NCBI GenBank assembly: GCA_015832175.1
Contig: WJXW01000008.1
Span: 310,001 to 374,000 of the forward strand
Direction of reading: 5' to 3'
DNA from: Paraphaeosphaeria minitans
Taxonomy: Eukaryota; Ascomycota; Dothideomycetes; Pleosporales; Didymosphaeriaceae
DNA length: 64,000 bases
Shown here: piece by piece, positions 43,348 to 52,439 of the stretch
How positions within the stretch are numbered: position 1 is the first letter of the stretch
How the letters are laid out: every line of letters begins with the position of its first letter
Made by a program: the position numbers and the translations under genes
Notes under the pieces: model-generated
Seen by the model: the letters and a program-made list of their open reading frames with translations, nothing else
Told to the model about the DNA's origin: nothing
Database searches by the model: none

Positions 43348-44052
43348 GGTGGATGGGCTTGGTTTGAACGATGTGTGGTGGTGAATGGATGGTTGCAAAT
43401 AGCGGAATGTACGGCAAACGAAGCTCATGTATGTCCCTGAGGTTTTCAATCAGAGGAGATGTAGTTGTCTAAATACTTGATGTTGCAGTGTGTTCTAGAA
43501 AATAATTTCGAAAACTTGAAATTTTTTGGACGACAGGGCGCACATGTCAATTGCTAGCTCGCCTTGAGGCAGTACCTAGGTAACTAGTCTACGGACGCTC
43601 GGCCCCGCCGCTCTTAGCTACCGAACCTTGTTTGTCTACTTTTCTTTTTCGACACATCACTACGTGGATATTCAGTGTCAAAAAAATCATGACAAGACTT
43701 TCGAATGAAAGATGCCTTTTCAGATTGAGCCCGGCAGCCTGCCGATGCGCGAATATAAATCTTGCTAGTCGTTCTAGGGATTGTACACGCTATCAGTACA
43801 TCACATTTCCGAATTCATTCAGAGTGGATCATTGCAGTTGTGACCTCCGCGTCACACATTTGTGGGCCTCCTGGCATGTATCAACGAAGCCCCAACCCAG
43901 GGCAATCAATGGACTATGAAGAGGCCGGATGTCCGTTTGTTAACACGTATCCTATTGGTGACTCAGAATGCTTGAAATAAACTTAATTGCTCAAATCCTG
44001 CTCATTCGATAGCCAAAGTACGTCGGCATATTGCACACTTTCCACGTAGTAG
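43348..44052. other. Intergenic region between divergent genes
   Basis: Contains the B3/B4 gene promoter (or its alternative 5' coding extension to 43428) and the upstream flank of the interrupted RS-rich gene. No gene recognised. Confidence 0.4.
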
Positions 44053-45183
44053 ATGGGCTGCCACTCATCAAAGCCATCAGTGTATGTCTCCTCTTTCCAA
44101 AAGTAGCCGAAGTCTTACGTCAAAATACTGACTAGGTTCGTCAGCGTAGCTTCGTACGGGAGATTTGGGATAGGTAATCCTGTGATAAGGGAGCAGAAGA
44201 GGGGCCCTAGCGCTGGGAAATCGTCTAGAGAGAGGATACCACCGGGGAGACCTGTGGCAAAAAAGCCGCGACCTCAGTCTCTACCTCCGCCAAAACATAC
44301 CCCAAACCACCGTAAGAGACCAGCTCTGGACGCTGATGCTCGACAGAGCCGCCCATCTTCGTCAGATGAGGCCCCACAAGAGCACTCAGATACGCAGTCC
44401 AACCCTTCACGTGGGCATAAAAAGAGATCCATCAAGCCCCGTAATGAACAAGGGAGACGGGAAAGCATCAAGAACCCCCGAAAAGACAGGAGGCGATCTT
44501 CGCCATCACGAGACAATAGTCCACGGTACTCTGAAAGAGACCATTCACGTTCCCCTAGGAGGACTCCGAAGCGATAATCCAAGCGGAAATGGCAGTCTCC
44601 ACCTCGAAAACGTTCCTCGCAGAAAGAGAAGAAGAAAGCCACACATTCTCAGACTGAATCCCACAAACGAAGCAAGCGAAAGCCAAAACGCTCACACCCT
44701 CCACGTCAAAAGCGTGCACAGCAGCTACCCTCACACTCCTACCCACACAACGACACGCGCTTCCCTCCCCCCAACACCGCAAGCCCACACCCGCTCCACC
44801 TCTCCACCAAAGACGGCGACCACCTGGCTTACCACCTGCTGTATGAGAATACCGACCGCAAACTATCCCAACAAGCAAAAACCTTCCTCTCCGCAGCGAA
44901 AACATTCCGGCACGATCTTCCCGACGACCTCGACCGCGAAACGTTCGTCAAGACCGCGTTGCAGGAACGAAAAGGAATTCATCGGATCAGCGACGGGCGG
45001 CGGGGAAATATATGGCGGGTGGACGGCGCGGAGACACAGCTTGCGGCGTGTTTGCTGGGGATGAAGGGTGTGGTTGTGAGTGCCAAGGGGAGGAGGGAGA
45101 GGTTTGATCTTTTTGGGGAGGGGCTGGAGGAGGCGGAGGGTGATGTGTTGTTGATTTCGAGGAAGGTGGTCTACGGGGAATGA
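44053..45183 (+). pseudogene. RS/KR-rich conserved-looking protein interrupted by one in-frame TAA
   Basis: I do not recognise the family. Exon 1 (44053-44081) starts MGCHSSKPS, a possible myristoylation/palmitoylation motif. A 54-bp intron (44082-44135, GTATGT donor) leads into a long frame that runs to TGA at 45181. That frame is open except for a TAA at 44575-44577. Arg/Ser/Lys-rich sequence continues in the same frame on both sides (SRSPRRTPKR before, SKRKWQSPPRKR after), so the stop sits inside one protein rather than at its end. The last ~130 residues look like a folded domain (LSTKDGDHLAYHLLYEN, RRGNIWRVDGAETQLAACLL, LLISRKVVYGE). None of the GT/AG pairs I tested removes the stop in frame. 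Without it the protein would be about 358 aa. A nonsense allele, sequence error or readthrough are all possible. Confidence 0.55.
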
Positions 45184-45248
45184 AAGGAGCACAGGCTGGA
45201 TTACTGGCTTGCGTATGGAAATGCAAAGAGCCAGGTGAGATGCCAAAC

Positions 45249-45646
45249 TCAGTCTAAAGAGTGCCTAAGAACGTTCCTTCCCGCAAAAGCAAACCAGTAT
45301 ACCGTGTGATGACGCCCCAAAAGTCTATTTCTGTCAGTTTGCGCCCAGGATTAGCGTTGTCACACACACATACCTCCAGCATTCATGCGGGCCCCTGCAG
45401 TCGCGTCTATAGTTGTAAGTCTCACAGTGGAAGTGGAATTCGCTCAACCTTTCGCTCATGCAATTCGCGTTGCAGTCTGTGAGGTCTCCCTGCTCGTTCT
45501 CGACGATGCGACCTTTGGCGTAGCGGCAAGCGCGGTGCGTCTCCTCGTTGTGCGCTTTTCCGTCGGCTTTGCTGGTGCACTTGCAGGTGAGGGGGAGTGT
45601 GGTGAAGAAGGATACGATGGCGTAGGATGAGGCTAAGGAGCTTCAT
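45249..45646 (-). pseudogene. Small cysteine-rich secreted-type protein gene with an early frameshift
   Basis: A good start (CCCAAATGA context, ATG at 45646) opens with four hydrophobic-leaning codons (MKLL), but the frame that carries a signal-like stretch (IVSFFTTLPLTC) and eight cysteines is shifted by one base. In that frame there is no ATG; its upstream stop overlaps the start codon. Cysteines follow the order C-x-C, C, C-x2-C, C, C-x5-C, within about 75 residues. A short intron (45331-45373, GTATGT ... CTGACAG) near the 3' end is possible. No intron I tried restores the frame at the start. Small size, signal-like N-terminus and even cysteine number suggest an effector-like apoplastic protein (inference). 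The break could be real decay or a one-base sequence error. Confidence 0.45.
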
Positions 45647-45932
45647 TTGGGAGAGAAAGTGGTGGCGTTGGTTGTGTAAAGTGAAACTTTTTCAATTTGA
45701 GACATGAGTTTTTTCTTGTGTAAGCAGAGAGGAGGGTTCGTGTTGCATGCGGCTAGCTTGACAGCTCTGATCTCTCAATTCACAGGCCTACTAACGCTTA
45801 TCTGCCCACATATTCCTTCTATTCTTTGACATATATACTAGAAACTGAAAATTATTCTTTCCTCAACCCGAACTTTACCCACTACTTCGAGTTTTATCTC
45901 CTACTATAACATCCACCCATATTGTATTTATT
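45647..45932. promoter_or_regulatory. Shared upstream region of two head-to-head cysteine-rich genes
   Basis: A 286-bp divergent spacer between the two small cysteine-rich frames. TATATA at 45832-45837 lies about 100 bp ahead of the plus-strand frame. T-rich and C/T-rich leaders flank both sides. Confidence 0.4.
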
Positions 45933-46127
45933 TTGAGCCTCTATGTTCTCCTCTTGCTCACGAGATCATCCGTCGCCTGCAAATGCTTCGCTAAGAAGGG
46001 GGGGGGGAAGCCGAGTGATGGCGCGACCAGAAAAACTTGCAAACGAGCCCGCGGCTGCATGGTCGAAGGCAACGATTGCGATGCCAAAATAAGACATTGT
46101 GCAAGTCCCATTCTAGCTGTGAGGTGA
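45933..46127 (+). pseudogene. Second small cysteine-rich secreted-type frame, lacking an ATG
   Basis: The frame reads LSLYVLLLLTRSSVACKC from 45933, a convincing signal-peptide-like start, and has seven cysteines in 64 codons. It resembles the minus-strand neighbour: both have a C-K-C just after the hydrophobic stretch, a later T-x3-C, a VE and a D-C-x-A. The only nearby ATG (45943) is in another frame; 45933 itself is TTG. A G10 run lies inside the coding part (about 45998-46007), a place where slippage or sequencing error is likely. I treat it as a degenerate paralogue of the neighbour, with low-to-moderate certainty; non-ATG initiation is an alternative. Confidence 0.35.
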
Positions 46128-46689
46128 AGAAGGCGAGAAACGATTGTAGACATCTGGGGGATGTCGTGCGTAAGGGCTTATATATTGTTTGCAGAGGTCA
46201 GTTTAGAGATATGTGCTGATAGCGTAGAGGCCGATGACAGTGGTGGGATCGAGACAGTGATTGGGGCGGAGGGCGAGAGCGAGGTAGGCTTGTCTTGAGA
46301 GTTAGCTCGCCAGTGGAGATCAGAAAGCGGGAATGCGATCTGAAGCTAGTTGGCATCCAATGAGGATGGGAACTAAGTCAGTTGTTGACAGGCCCAGCGA
46401 GTTTGTGTACTAGGGAGATGATTCATTCAACATTTTGAACCGTTAATTGGAGCTCATCCACACTTATATTATAGTCATTGTATATTCGTGGACCTATTTC
46501 GTGCTTTGCAACGATACTTATGTCAGGAGGGGTTGTCGCCGAGATATAGTTGCTGCACCGCCACCATTAGCGGGCATTTCAGCAGATCAACATAGCCTCG
46601 CAGGATCAAGGCTGCCTACAACATTTAATCTGCGGATTCGTCAAAGCTCGTGTGTCTGGATGATTTTGTGACATCCACTGCTACCTGAC
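46128..46689. other. Intergenic region
   Basis: AT-rich; no gene seen. The right end is the upstream flank of the small conserved-type gene starting at 46690. Confidence 0.4.
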
Positions 46690-47182
46690 ATGCCATCGCA
46701 ACAGGATGGAGCGTCCCCGTTCAAGGACAAATCGATATACTCTCTCCATTCTTCCACAACCAACACCTTAGTCCCGTCAGCATGGGATTCTTCCGCAACC
46801 TTATGGCCTCGTAAGTATCCAAGGCCGAAAGTAAAATAGCACAATAATTGAATTTTGTTTGTTCGCAGCATCTCCGTCGGCTGCCTCGCAATCGCGACCC
46901 CGCTCGGCCTCACCCAAGCCATCGTTCTGGCAAAAGCTGAAAGCCGATAACGAGGAGCGAAAACAGAAAGAACGACAGAATGTCAGCGCAAAAGAAGCGA
47001 CAAAAATCACTGGTTACGGAGGCGAGGATAAACCATATGCGTACAGCGAGGGCGCTGTGATGGAGTTGCTCATGAATGGGTATGTGGATCCGAAGATCAA
47101 GAAGTCGCGAGAGGAGGCAAAAAGGCTAGCGGATACGGGGAAACGCTACGATAGTGCAGATACTGGAAAAAAAGAGTCGTAA
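46690..47182 (+). CDS. Small hydrophilic hypothetical protein, two exons
   Basis: Exons 46690-46810 and 46869-47182 give 435 nt, 144 aa. The 58-bp intron (46811-46868) has a perfect GTAAGT donor and a TTCGCAG acceptor, and the two exons share one open frame through the join (LWPPSPSAASQS), which supports a real gene. The first half is Ser/Pro/Thr-rich. The second half looks folded and helical: SFWQKLKADNEERKQKERQN, KEATKITGYGGED, YAYSEGAVMELLMNGYVDPK, then a Lys/Glu-rich tail. There is no signal peptide, membrane segment or known domain that I recognise. It is likely a fungal-specific conserved protein; function unknown. Confidence 0.65.
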
Positions 47183-47443
47183 CTTGATGTCGATAAGAAT
47201 GTACGGACAGTCTTTTGGGAGTGCCATGCGATTGTTCCTGAAAGCTTTGCTTGCGTGCTTGGTATAAGTCGCGTGGTATGTGGCAATTTTAATTTGCTCT
47301 TATGTCAGAGAAATCACTTTGTAAATAACAAATTCCTGAGTGATGTTCTATGTGGTGTCTCCTAGCGGGCAAAGATCGAGATGCTCGACCAAATATAAGC
47401 CTGCAGTACTAGAAGTATGCTCAATTGTGTGAGCGACCTGCTT

Positions 47444-48469
47444 TCATCCAGCCTCGTTCTCTGTATCTCTCGATGATTGACTTCTTGCCTTCCATTTTCT
47501 ATTGACCAGGCAACCAATTATTACCCTATTGAGGACGTAAGTGCCGACGCCCAAAACGACAAAGGCCCCAATTGTTACGATGATACACAGCGTACAAATA
47601 GAGAAAACATAGCTGACAGCCCCAAATGCGTCCCATACTCCATCAACATACGTCTCCTTGGCCGCAAGACCCACTTGCATTGATGACAGTATCAAGGTAA
47701 ATGATGCGAAAAGAAACAATAGCGGCGCAGCAAATTTGGCCAAATACTGCCCGGAGTGGTAATATAGCTTATGGTAAGACCATGGAAAGATTTTTCCGGT
47801 GGATCTAGGTCGCAGGATACGTGTAGCAAGGTTTAGGCGCGTCATGCGGATGTGGCCGTACTCATAGCGCGGCGAGACCACGAAGTCTGGAAGTTCTCGA
47901 AATGGATGGATGAAGTACTGGAATTGGGTGTAGGATACATCTCCGGGGACGAGATTATTGCTTCTTGCGACCAGGAAGTCAGACTCGTGTTTGATGAGAT
48001 AGCCGTAGCTTCTAAGTAAACCAAGCGCTGAGCGGGTAGATGATTTCAGCCTCGCCGGATCATAGAGATCGTACCCCACCACACCTGAGCCATCTTGCCT
48101 GGGCACAAGGTATGAAACCCAGAAATCGAAGTTGAACAGGCAGTGAGGGACTGGTTTGATAAATATTACATTGTACTTTCGCACGAGATGGAGTCCTGGG
48201 TCCTCAGAGACGATCACATGGCTGCCAGTGCTGATGTACTCGTGTAGTGTGTTGACATGTGAGCTGCGGCGTTTGCAGAAGATGAAGAACGAGGGCGCGA
48301 GTTCGTCGAGAATAGTACACTCGAGTTCGCGACAAAGAAACGCCTGGACATCGGACGGTGGGATGAATGGCTCGTTTGGCACACAGAATGTTTGCTTGGT
48401 GTGCAGATGCGCTTGCGGATGGACGAGTTCTTCGTGCACAGAGAAGGGTGGCAATTTGATGAGATGCAT
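47444..48469 (-). CDS. DUF6601-type fungal membrane protein
   Basis: Single exon, 341 aa from ATG 48469. The pattern matches what I know of the fungal family DUF6601: LHLVRKYNVIFIKPVPHCL, a FDFWVSYL segment, ALGLLRSYGYLIKHESDFLV, FVVSPRYEYGHIRMTRLN, then two C-terminal membrane helices (LAKFAAPLLFLFASFTLILS with SMQVGLAAKE after it, and VFSICTLCIIVTIGAFVVLG). The function of the family is unknown. An N-terminal ~100-residue soluble part with two Cys-containing segments precedes the conserved core. It lies inside the block of damaged genes but is itself intact. Confidence 0.75.
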   Translation of the reverse strand: MHLIKLPPFSVHEELVHPQAHLHTKQTFCVPNEPFIPPSDVQAFLCRELECTILDELAPSFFIFCKRRSSHVNTLHEYISTGSHVIVSEDPGLHLVRKYNVIFIKPVPHCLFNFDFWVSYLVPRQDGSGVVGYDLYDPARLKSSTRSALGLLRSYGYLIKHESDFLVARSNNLVPGDVSYTQFQYFIHPFRELPDFVVSPRYEYGHIRMTRLNLATRILRPRSTGKIFPWSYHKLYYHSGQYLAKFAAPLLFLFASFTLILSSMQVGLAAKETYVDGVWDAFGAVSYVFSICTLCIIVTIGAFVVLGVGTYVLNRVIIGCLVNRKWKARSQSSRDTENEAG

Positions 48470-48919
48470 CGAGCTGACAATTGCTCCTCGGAATTGACGA
48501 TGTCTGAAGAGAAACGGATCCTGAGGAGCTGCGTTCTTTTTTGATTGCTAGTGCGTCTCAGCCTCACCGTCGTATCTATTCATAGCGTGGGGCCCAAATG
48601 ACGCAAATTGACATGCTAGATATTGTACCTAGACTGATGCATCTCATCATCTGCGCGCTTCGCAACTACAATAACAAAGACATAGAACTTTCAAGGCCAT
48701 ACAATACGACTCGTACTACCAATAATGACTTTTGCAGAGCATTGATGCGCTACCGTATAGGTAGCCCTTGCTTATCATTCTTGAACCGACAGTAGCCACC
48801 AACACACCATCTTGTCCAATCGCAACTCACGAACGTTATCCAACAGAATGGGCTTAGCAGTGTGGACAAAACTTTCTACACAGTATTTGCAGTCGTGAGG
48901 TGGTATATATGATACGGTA
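48470..48919. other. Intergenic region
   Basis: Promoter flank of the DUF6601 gene and otherwise nothing recognisable. Confidence 0.4.
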
Positions 48920-49474
48920 GTGGAGTCTTGGTTCTGCGAACGAGATGTCATCCAGTCTAGTCAAATTACATCGATATTGGACACTCATGATGGCGAAGAC
49001 ACGACGAAGCTAGGAAAACTTTGGGGTCACACTGCGCGAGCTAACCCAGAAGAAGGATACTTTATCCGAAGCCGCCAAAGAAGCCCGATATGTTCAAACG
49101 TCCAAGTTTACGGCCACGCAACCATCTTTTACGAGACGAAGGGCGATTCTACACACACTCTCCTAAAGAAGCAGACCCGTGACCTGAAAAACCACAATGA
49201 AGTCGAAACAAAGGAGAACAAGGAGAGCCCTTGGGCAGATGAGGATGCTCCGGAGTCCTACATCGGGATTTTGAAGAAGATCATCGGTATCTAAATCGAT
49301 ATCGCGGATATTGGTGGCACGTAGAAGATGAGCCAAGAGTCAACTGCAGGGTTTCAGGAGGGCGTCCTAAACGGAGTTGCGAAGCTGGATACCGAGCTGA
49401 TGAAGGAAATGTCAGATTTAGTGAAAGCAGGGTGCGCAAAGAAGGAGGCCAAGAATCATGTTGTTCCAAACTAG
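48920..49474 (+). pseudogene. Coding-like remnant with two in-frame stops
   Basis: One reading frame stays protein-like for about 184 codons, but is broken by TAA at 49292-49294 and TAG at 49322-49324 before ending at TAG 49472. There is no ATG near its 5' end (stop codon at 48896). The first 124 codons are hydrophilic (LGKLWGHTARANPEEGYFI, YGHATIFYETKGD, LLKKQTRDLKNHN); the last part begins KMSQESTAGFQEGVLNGVAK. I do not recognise a family. It may be a decayed gene, or unrelated open sequence that happens to look coherent. Confidence 0.3.
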
Positions 49475-50509
49475 GAAACTCTCTGCTATATACATATCAA
49501 CACACTGCCGTGCGACTAATTTTTCAGCGTGGAAACTTCCAGTGTCTACACCTGCTTGGTCATTGGCTAGGGCCACTATGGCCCTGTGCGGACCCAGATT
49601 GACCCCCTCGCGCGCTCCTCTGACGATTGCTTCCCATGTACATTGCATGCGGTGGCCCTTCTCGTTTCTTTGCGCATAGAGGCCTGGCTGGTTCATTTCG
49701 TCACCACCATACTAATTTACGTGTCTCCTATTCCGGACCCGCTAAGGCGGCTGCCGTCTTAGTTTTGTGAGGGGTTTCCCTGTTGTCGCTAACGTTAAGA
49801 CGATTGTGCCTCATACTGTTCTCTCACAAATTTAGGATCCCATAGTGAGGTAGTGTAGGTGTATGATCCAGCAGCGGGCCTTTCATAATAAGACTATTTG
49901 CCAGCCAACCTCTCTAAGTCGGCCTAGCTCGGTCGATGACCTGTACGCACAAGTGTGATAGGCCTGTCTTCAATTTCGAGTATGTCCAACGATGACTTTC
50001 CAGGTCCCTTGTTCTTTTTCTTTCCGGAAACCCCCCATTTTGCAGATGTTGTAGTTGTGAAATACTTTGGGGGTTGGGTTCAGGGAGAGTCTTGGTATGC
50101 TGAGTTTGTTTTGGAAGCTTGGCTGAGTAAACACAGAGTAAATAGTACATATGGAAATGGGAATTATTTCACTGCAACACGTTTGTAGGTTAATGGAAAT
50201 TCAACTTCTTGCAAATCCATTACTTCTATCTGCAGTGCTGATGACTGACAGTACATCAAATCAAAGAAGTATTCAAAATTCTGTGGTGAAAGGTTAAAAA
50301 TCTTTCACTGCGTCGCACGTAGTACACCGTTGTTGAAGCGCACGAAATATTGAGGAACTTAACTATAATAATGAGCCACTGGGATTCACATAGAACGTAG
50401 CGAGATTTCCAAATTGCCGATTTTCAATAACGCACGTTCGCGTCTGTTGAACATTTACAGTGAATGATTGAAGCAAGTGGGCGAAACATACGATGAAGGA
50501 AATAAGATC
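49475..50509. other. 1.0-kb gene-poor region
   Basis: No supported gene. A 93-codon minus-strand frame (49418-49696) overlaps the remnant and lacks any recognisable motif. Confidence 0.35.
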
Positions 50510-50636
50510 TTAGCACAAATTTAAGGCTTGCGTTACATCGCCAGGGGATTGTGTGAGCAGATTATTGGGATAATTCGATGCAGAACCAGCTGGGCCTTCA
50601 TAGTTGCACAACTCTAGGCTTTGCTTGCCATCTGCT

Positions 50637-51151
50637 TTATCTGCGACGCCGCCCACGCTGTGATCGGCCTCCTTTCGATGCGATTGGCCGGCCGTACCCT
50701 GAACTTCTTCCAGATCCACTTCCCCGACTCGATCGCCCACCTTGCGATCCTTCTGTCCTTGAACCTTGCGGACTACTTGCCCTAGCAGCAAACTGGTTTG
50801 CGTTGAGAGCTGTCAGGCCTGGCCCTCGTCGTCCGCCACCCTGTCTGAAAGCATCTGGGCGGTCTGTTTCATACCCATTCGACTTCTCGAGTTTCCGGGC
50901 GTTCTCATCTCTGTGCCAAACTGCGGCACGGGTGCTGCAGGAGCGCCACGTCGGCCTGCCCCGTTCATAGACAAGGATGCAAACTCAGATGAAAATTCAC
51001 GGCCCGGTCGGAAACCCGGTGGAAGCTGGCCATTGGCCTTTTGGAATCGATCCGCTGCAGCCTGAAGCCTACGGTCCTGTTGCTTCTTTTTATAAGGTCG
51101 GATCACTGAGCGAGGAACCATTAGGTCGAGGAGATTGTCCAAGAAAGGCAT
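50637..51151 (-). pseudogene. Gly/Arg/Ser-rich small protein, apparently frame-shifted
   Basis: An ATG at 51151 opens a 112-codon frame (MPFLDNLLDLMVPRSVIRPY, then DRRLQAAADRFQKANGQL) that ends at TGA 50813. A second frame, offset and overlapping from about 51000, carries DENARKLEKSNGYETDRPD, QGGGRRGPGLTALNANQF and an SGR-rich tail ending RGRRRR at 50637. Both read like natural protein, so a one-base frame change or an unrecognised intron within the overlap may join them. The 112-aa frame alone is also possible as the whole gene. No family recognised. Confidence 0.3.
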
Positions 51152-51735
51152 GACGTTAGTTGAGAGTTGAAGCCGAGATCAATAATTTTGAACAATTTGC
51201 ACAGTTCGAATGTTGGTTGCTTGTTAGTTTGAGAAAACGAGTATCGGAAGCGGATATCCACACTATATACTGCAAATCCCTGATATGTCATTTTTCTTCC
51301 TTGAATTGCATTGTCTCAGGCTCTGTTGTAACTATGATTAAGCTGGCACGATGTGATCGTTTTCCGTCAATACATCAACTTGCGTGGTAGTGGTATTCGA
51401 TCGCGAAGTGATTATCGTGACGTCCATTGATCGACCAATCGCAGGGTATAACTACGGCCTTACTAGACTGAAATGCTAAGATTCAGCTGATAAATATACA
51501 AATTTGGATTTCCGTGCGCATGATTAAAAGTAGCTGAGAATATACCAAACGTTCCTGAACAAGGCTCACGTATCAATATTCCGCGTCTGTTAGGCTATCA
51601 GACTCTCCATAGCTTCGATACTTACGTCAAGAGAATGTACTATGAGCTTGACCCTTCCGAACGGCCTTTGTAGCCGCCTCGGCTTCTGCCATGTCCGTGA
51701 GGAAAACCCCTCCCACCTCATGAACTATACCCTGG
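51152..51735. other. Intergenic or remnant sequence
   Basis: A second minus-strand frame (51627-51989) overlaps the Arg/Ser-rich frame downstream. I cannot decide which, if either, is coding. Otherwise nothing seen. Confidence 0.3.
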
Positions 51736-52319
51736 TCATCTCCGCCGACCTTTTCGACTTGAGCTTCCCGCGCTAGTCGATGATGCACCATGCACCCTGG
51801 GTCCCCGTGATGATGGCGCCCTGCCTGGTATACGTGACCGAGGATTACTACTTCCAGTTCCTCTTGAAGCTTGGTGTGATCCGCGACCACTGCTCCTACT
51901 TCTACTCGTCTTCTGCTGCGATCCGCTAATCTGGCTTCGGGAACCAGTTTTGCGCGAACCGCTCTGTTGATGGGCTCGCGTCCTGGCATTGTGTGGTATC
52001 CAGGCTATCTTCCTACCTGTGCTCCTCTCGCGGATATATTCGCCTTTTCGCTCGAATGCAGCATATCCCTTCGTTGCGAGGGTCAGTGTGTTTCTGTGAG
52101 TGCCGGTCAGTAAGGTCCAATCTTTGTAAGGCACACTAAGTAGTTCAAGAGCTTCAAAAGGCCGATGTTGAAATAGTAACTTTAAATCAAGATAATGGAA
52201 AGATGCGCCTACCCCATAGTGCACGGTAAGTAATCTCTGAGGTCTGATGGATTGTAGACGAAGGCAATATTTCTTTCAACAGTGGGTTGGTGTCAAAAAT
52301 CAAGATCTTCTAAAAACAT
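51736..52319 (-). pseudogene. Arg/Ser-rich coding remnant with an early stop
   Basis: An ATG at 52319 is followed after eight codons by TGA (52293-52295); the same frame then reads HQPTVERNIAFVYNPSDLRD. A possible intron (GTAGGC donor, CTTAG acceptor) would join it to VPYKDWTLLTGTHRNTLTLA and a tail of SGR-type repeats ending RKGRRR at 51736. The tail resembles that of the neighbouring remnant at 50637. The reconstruction is tentative, and I recognise no domain. Confidence 0.25.
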
Positions 52320-52439
52320 GTCAGGGCCCCTAGTACTTTCGTACTATCTGTGACCAAATCTCACTTCCATTCGTGACTTATACCCTTCACAGCAGCAACG
52401 TTGTATGTTGCATGTCTATTATTCCACGTACATGTGCAT

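Noticed and set aside
44336..45064. 242-codon frame that crosses the TAA at 44575 in another frame
   Set aside because: It loses the RS/KR-rich pattern and the folded C-terminal domain, and its product looks random.
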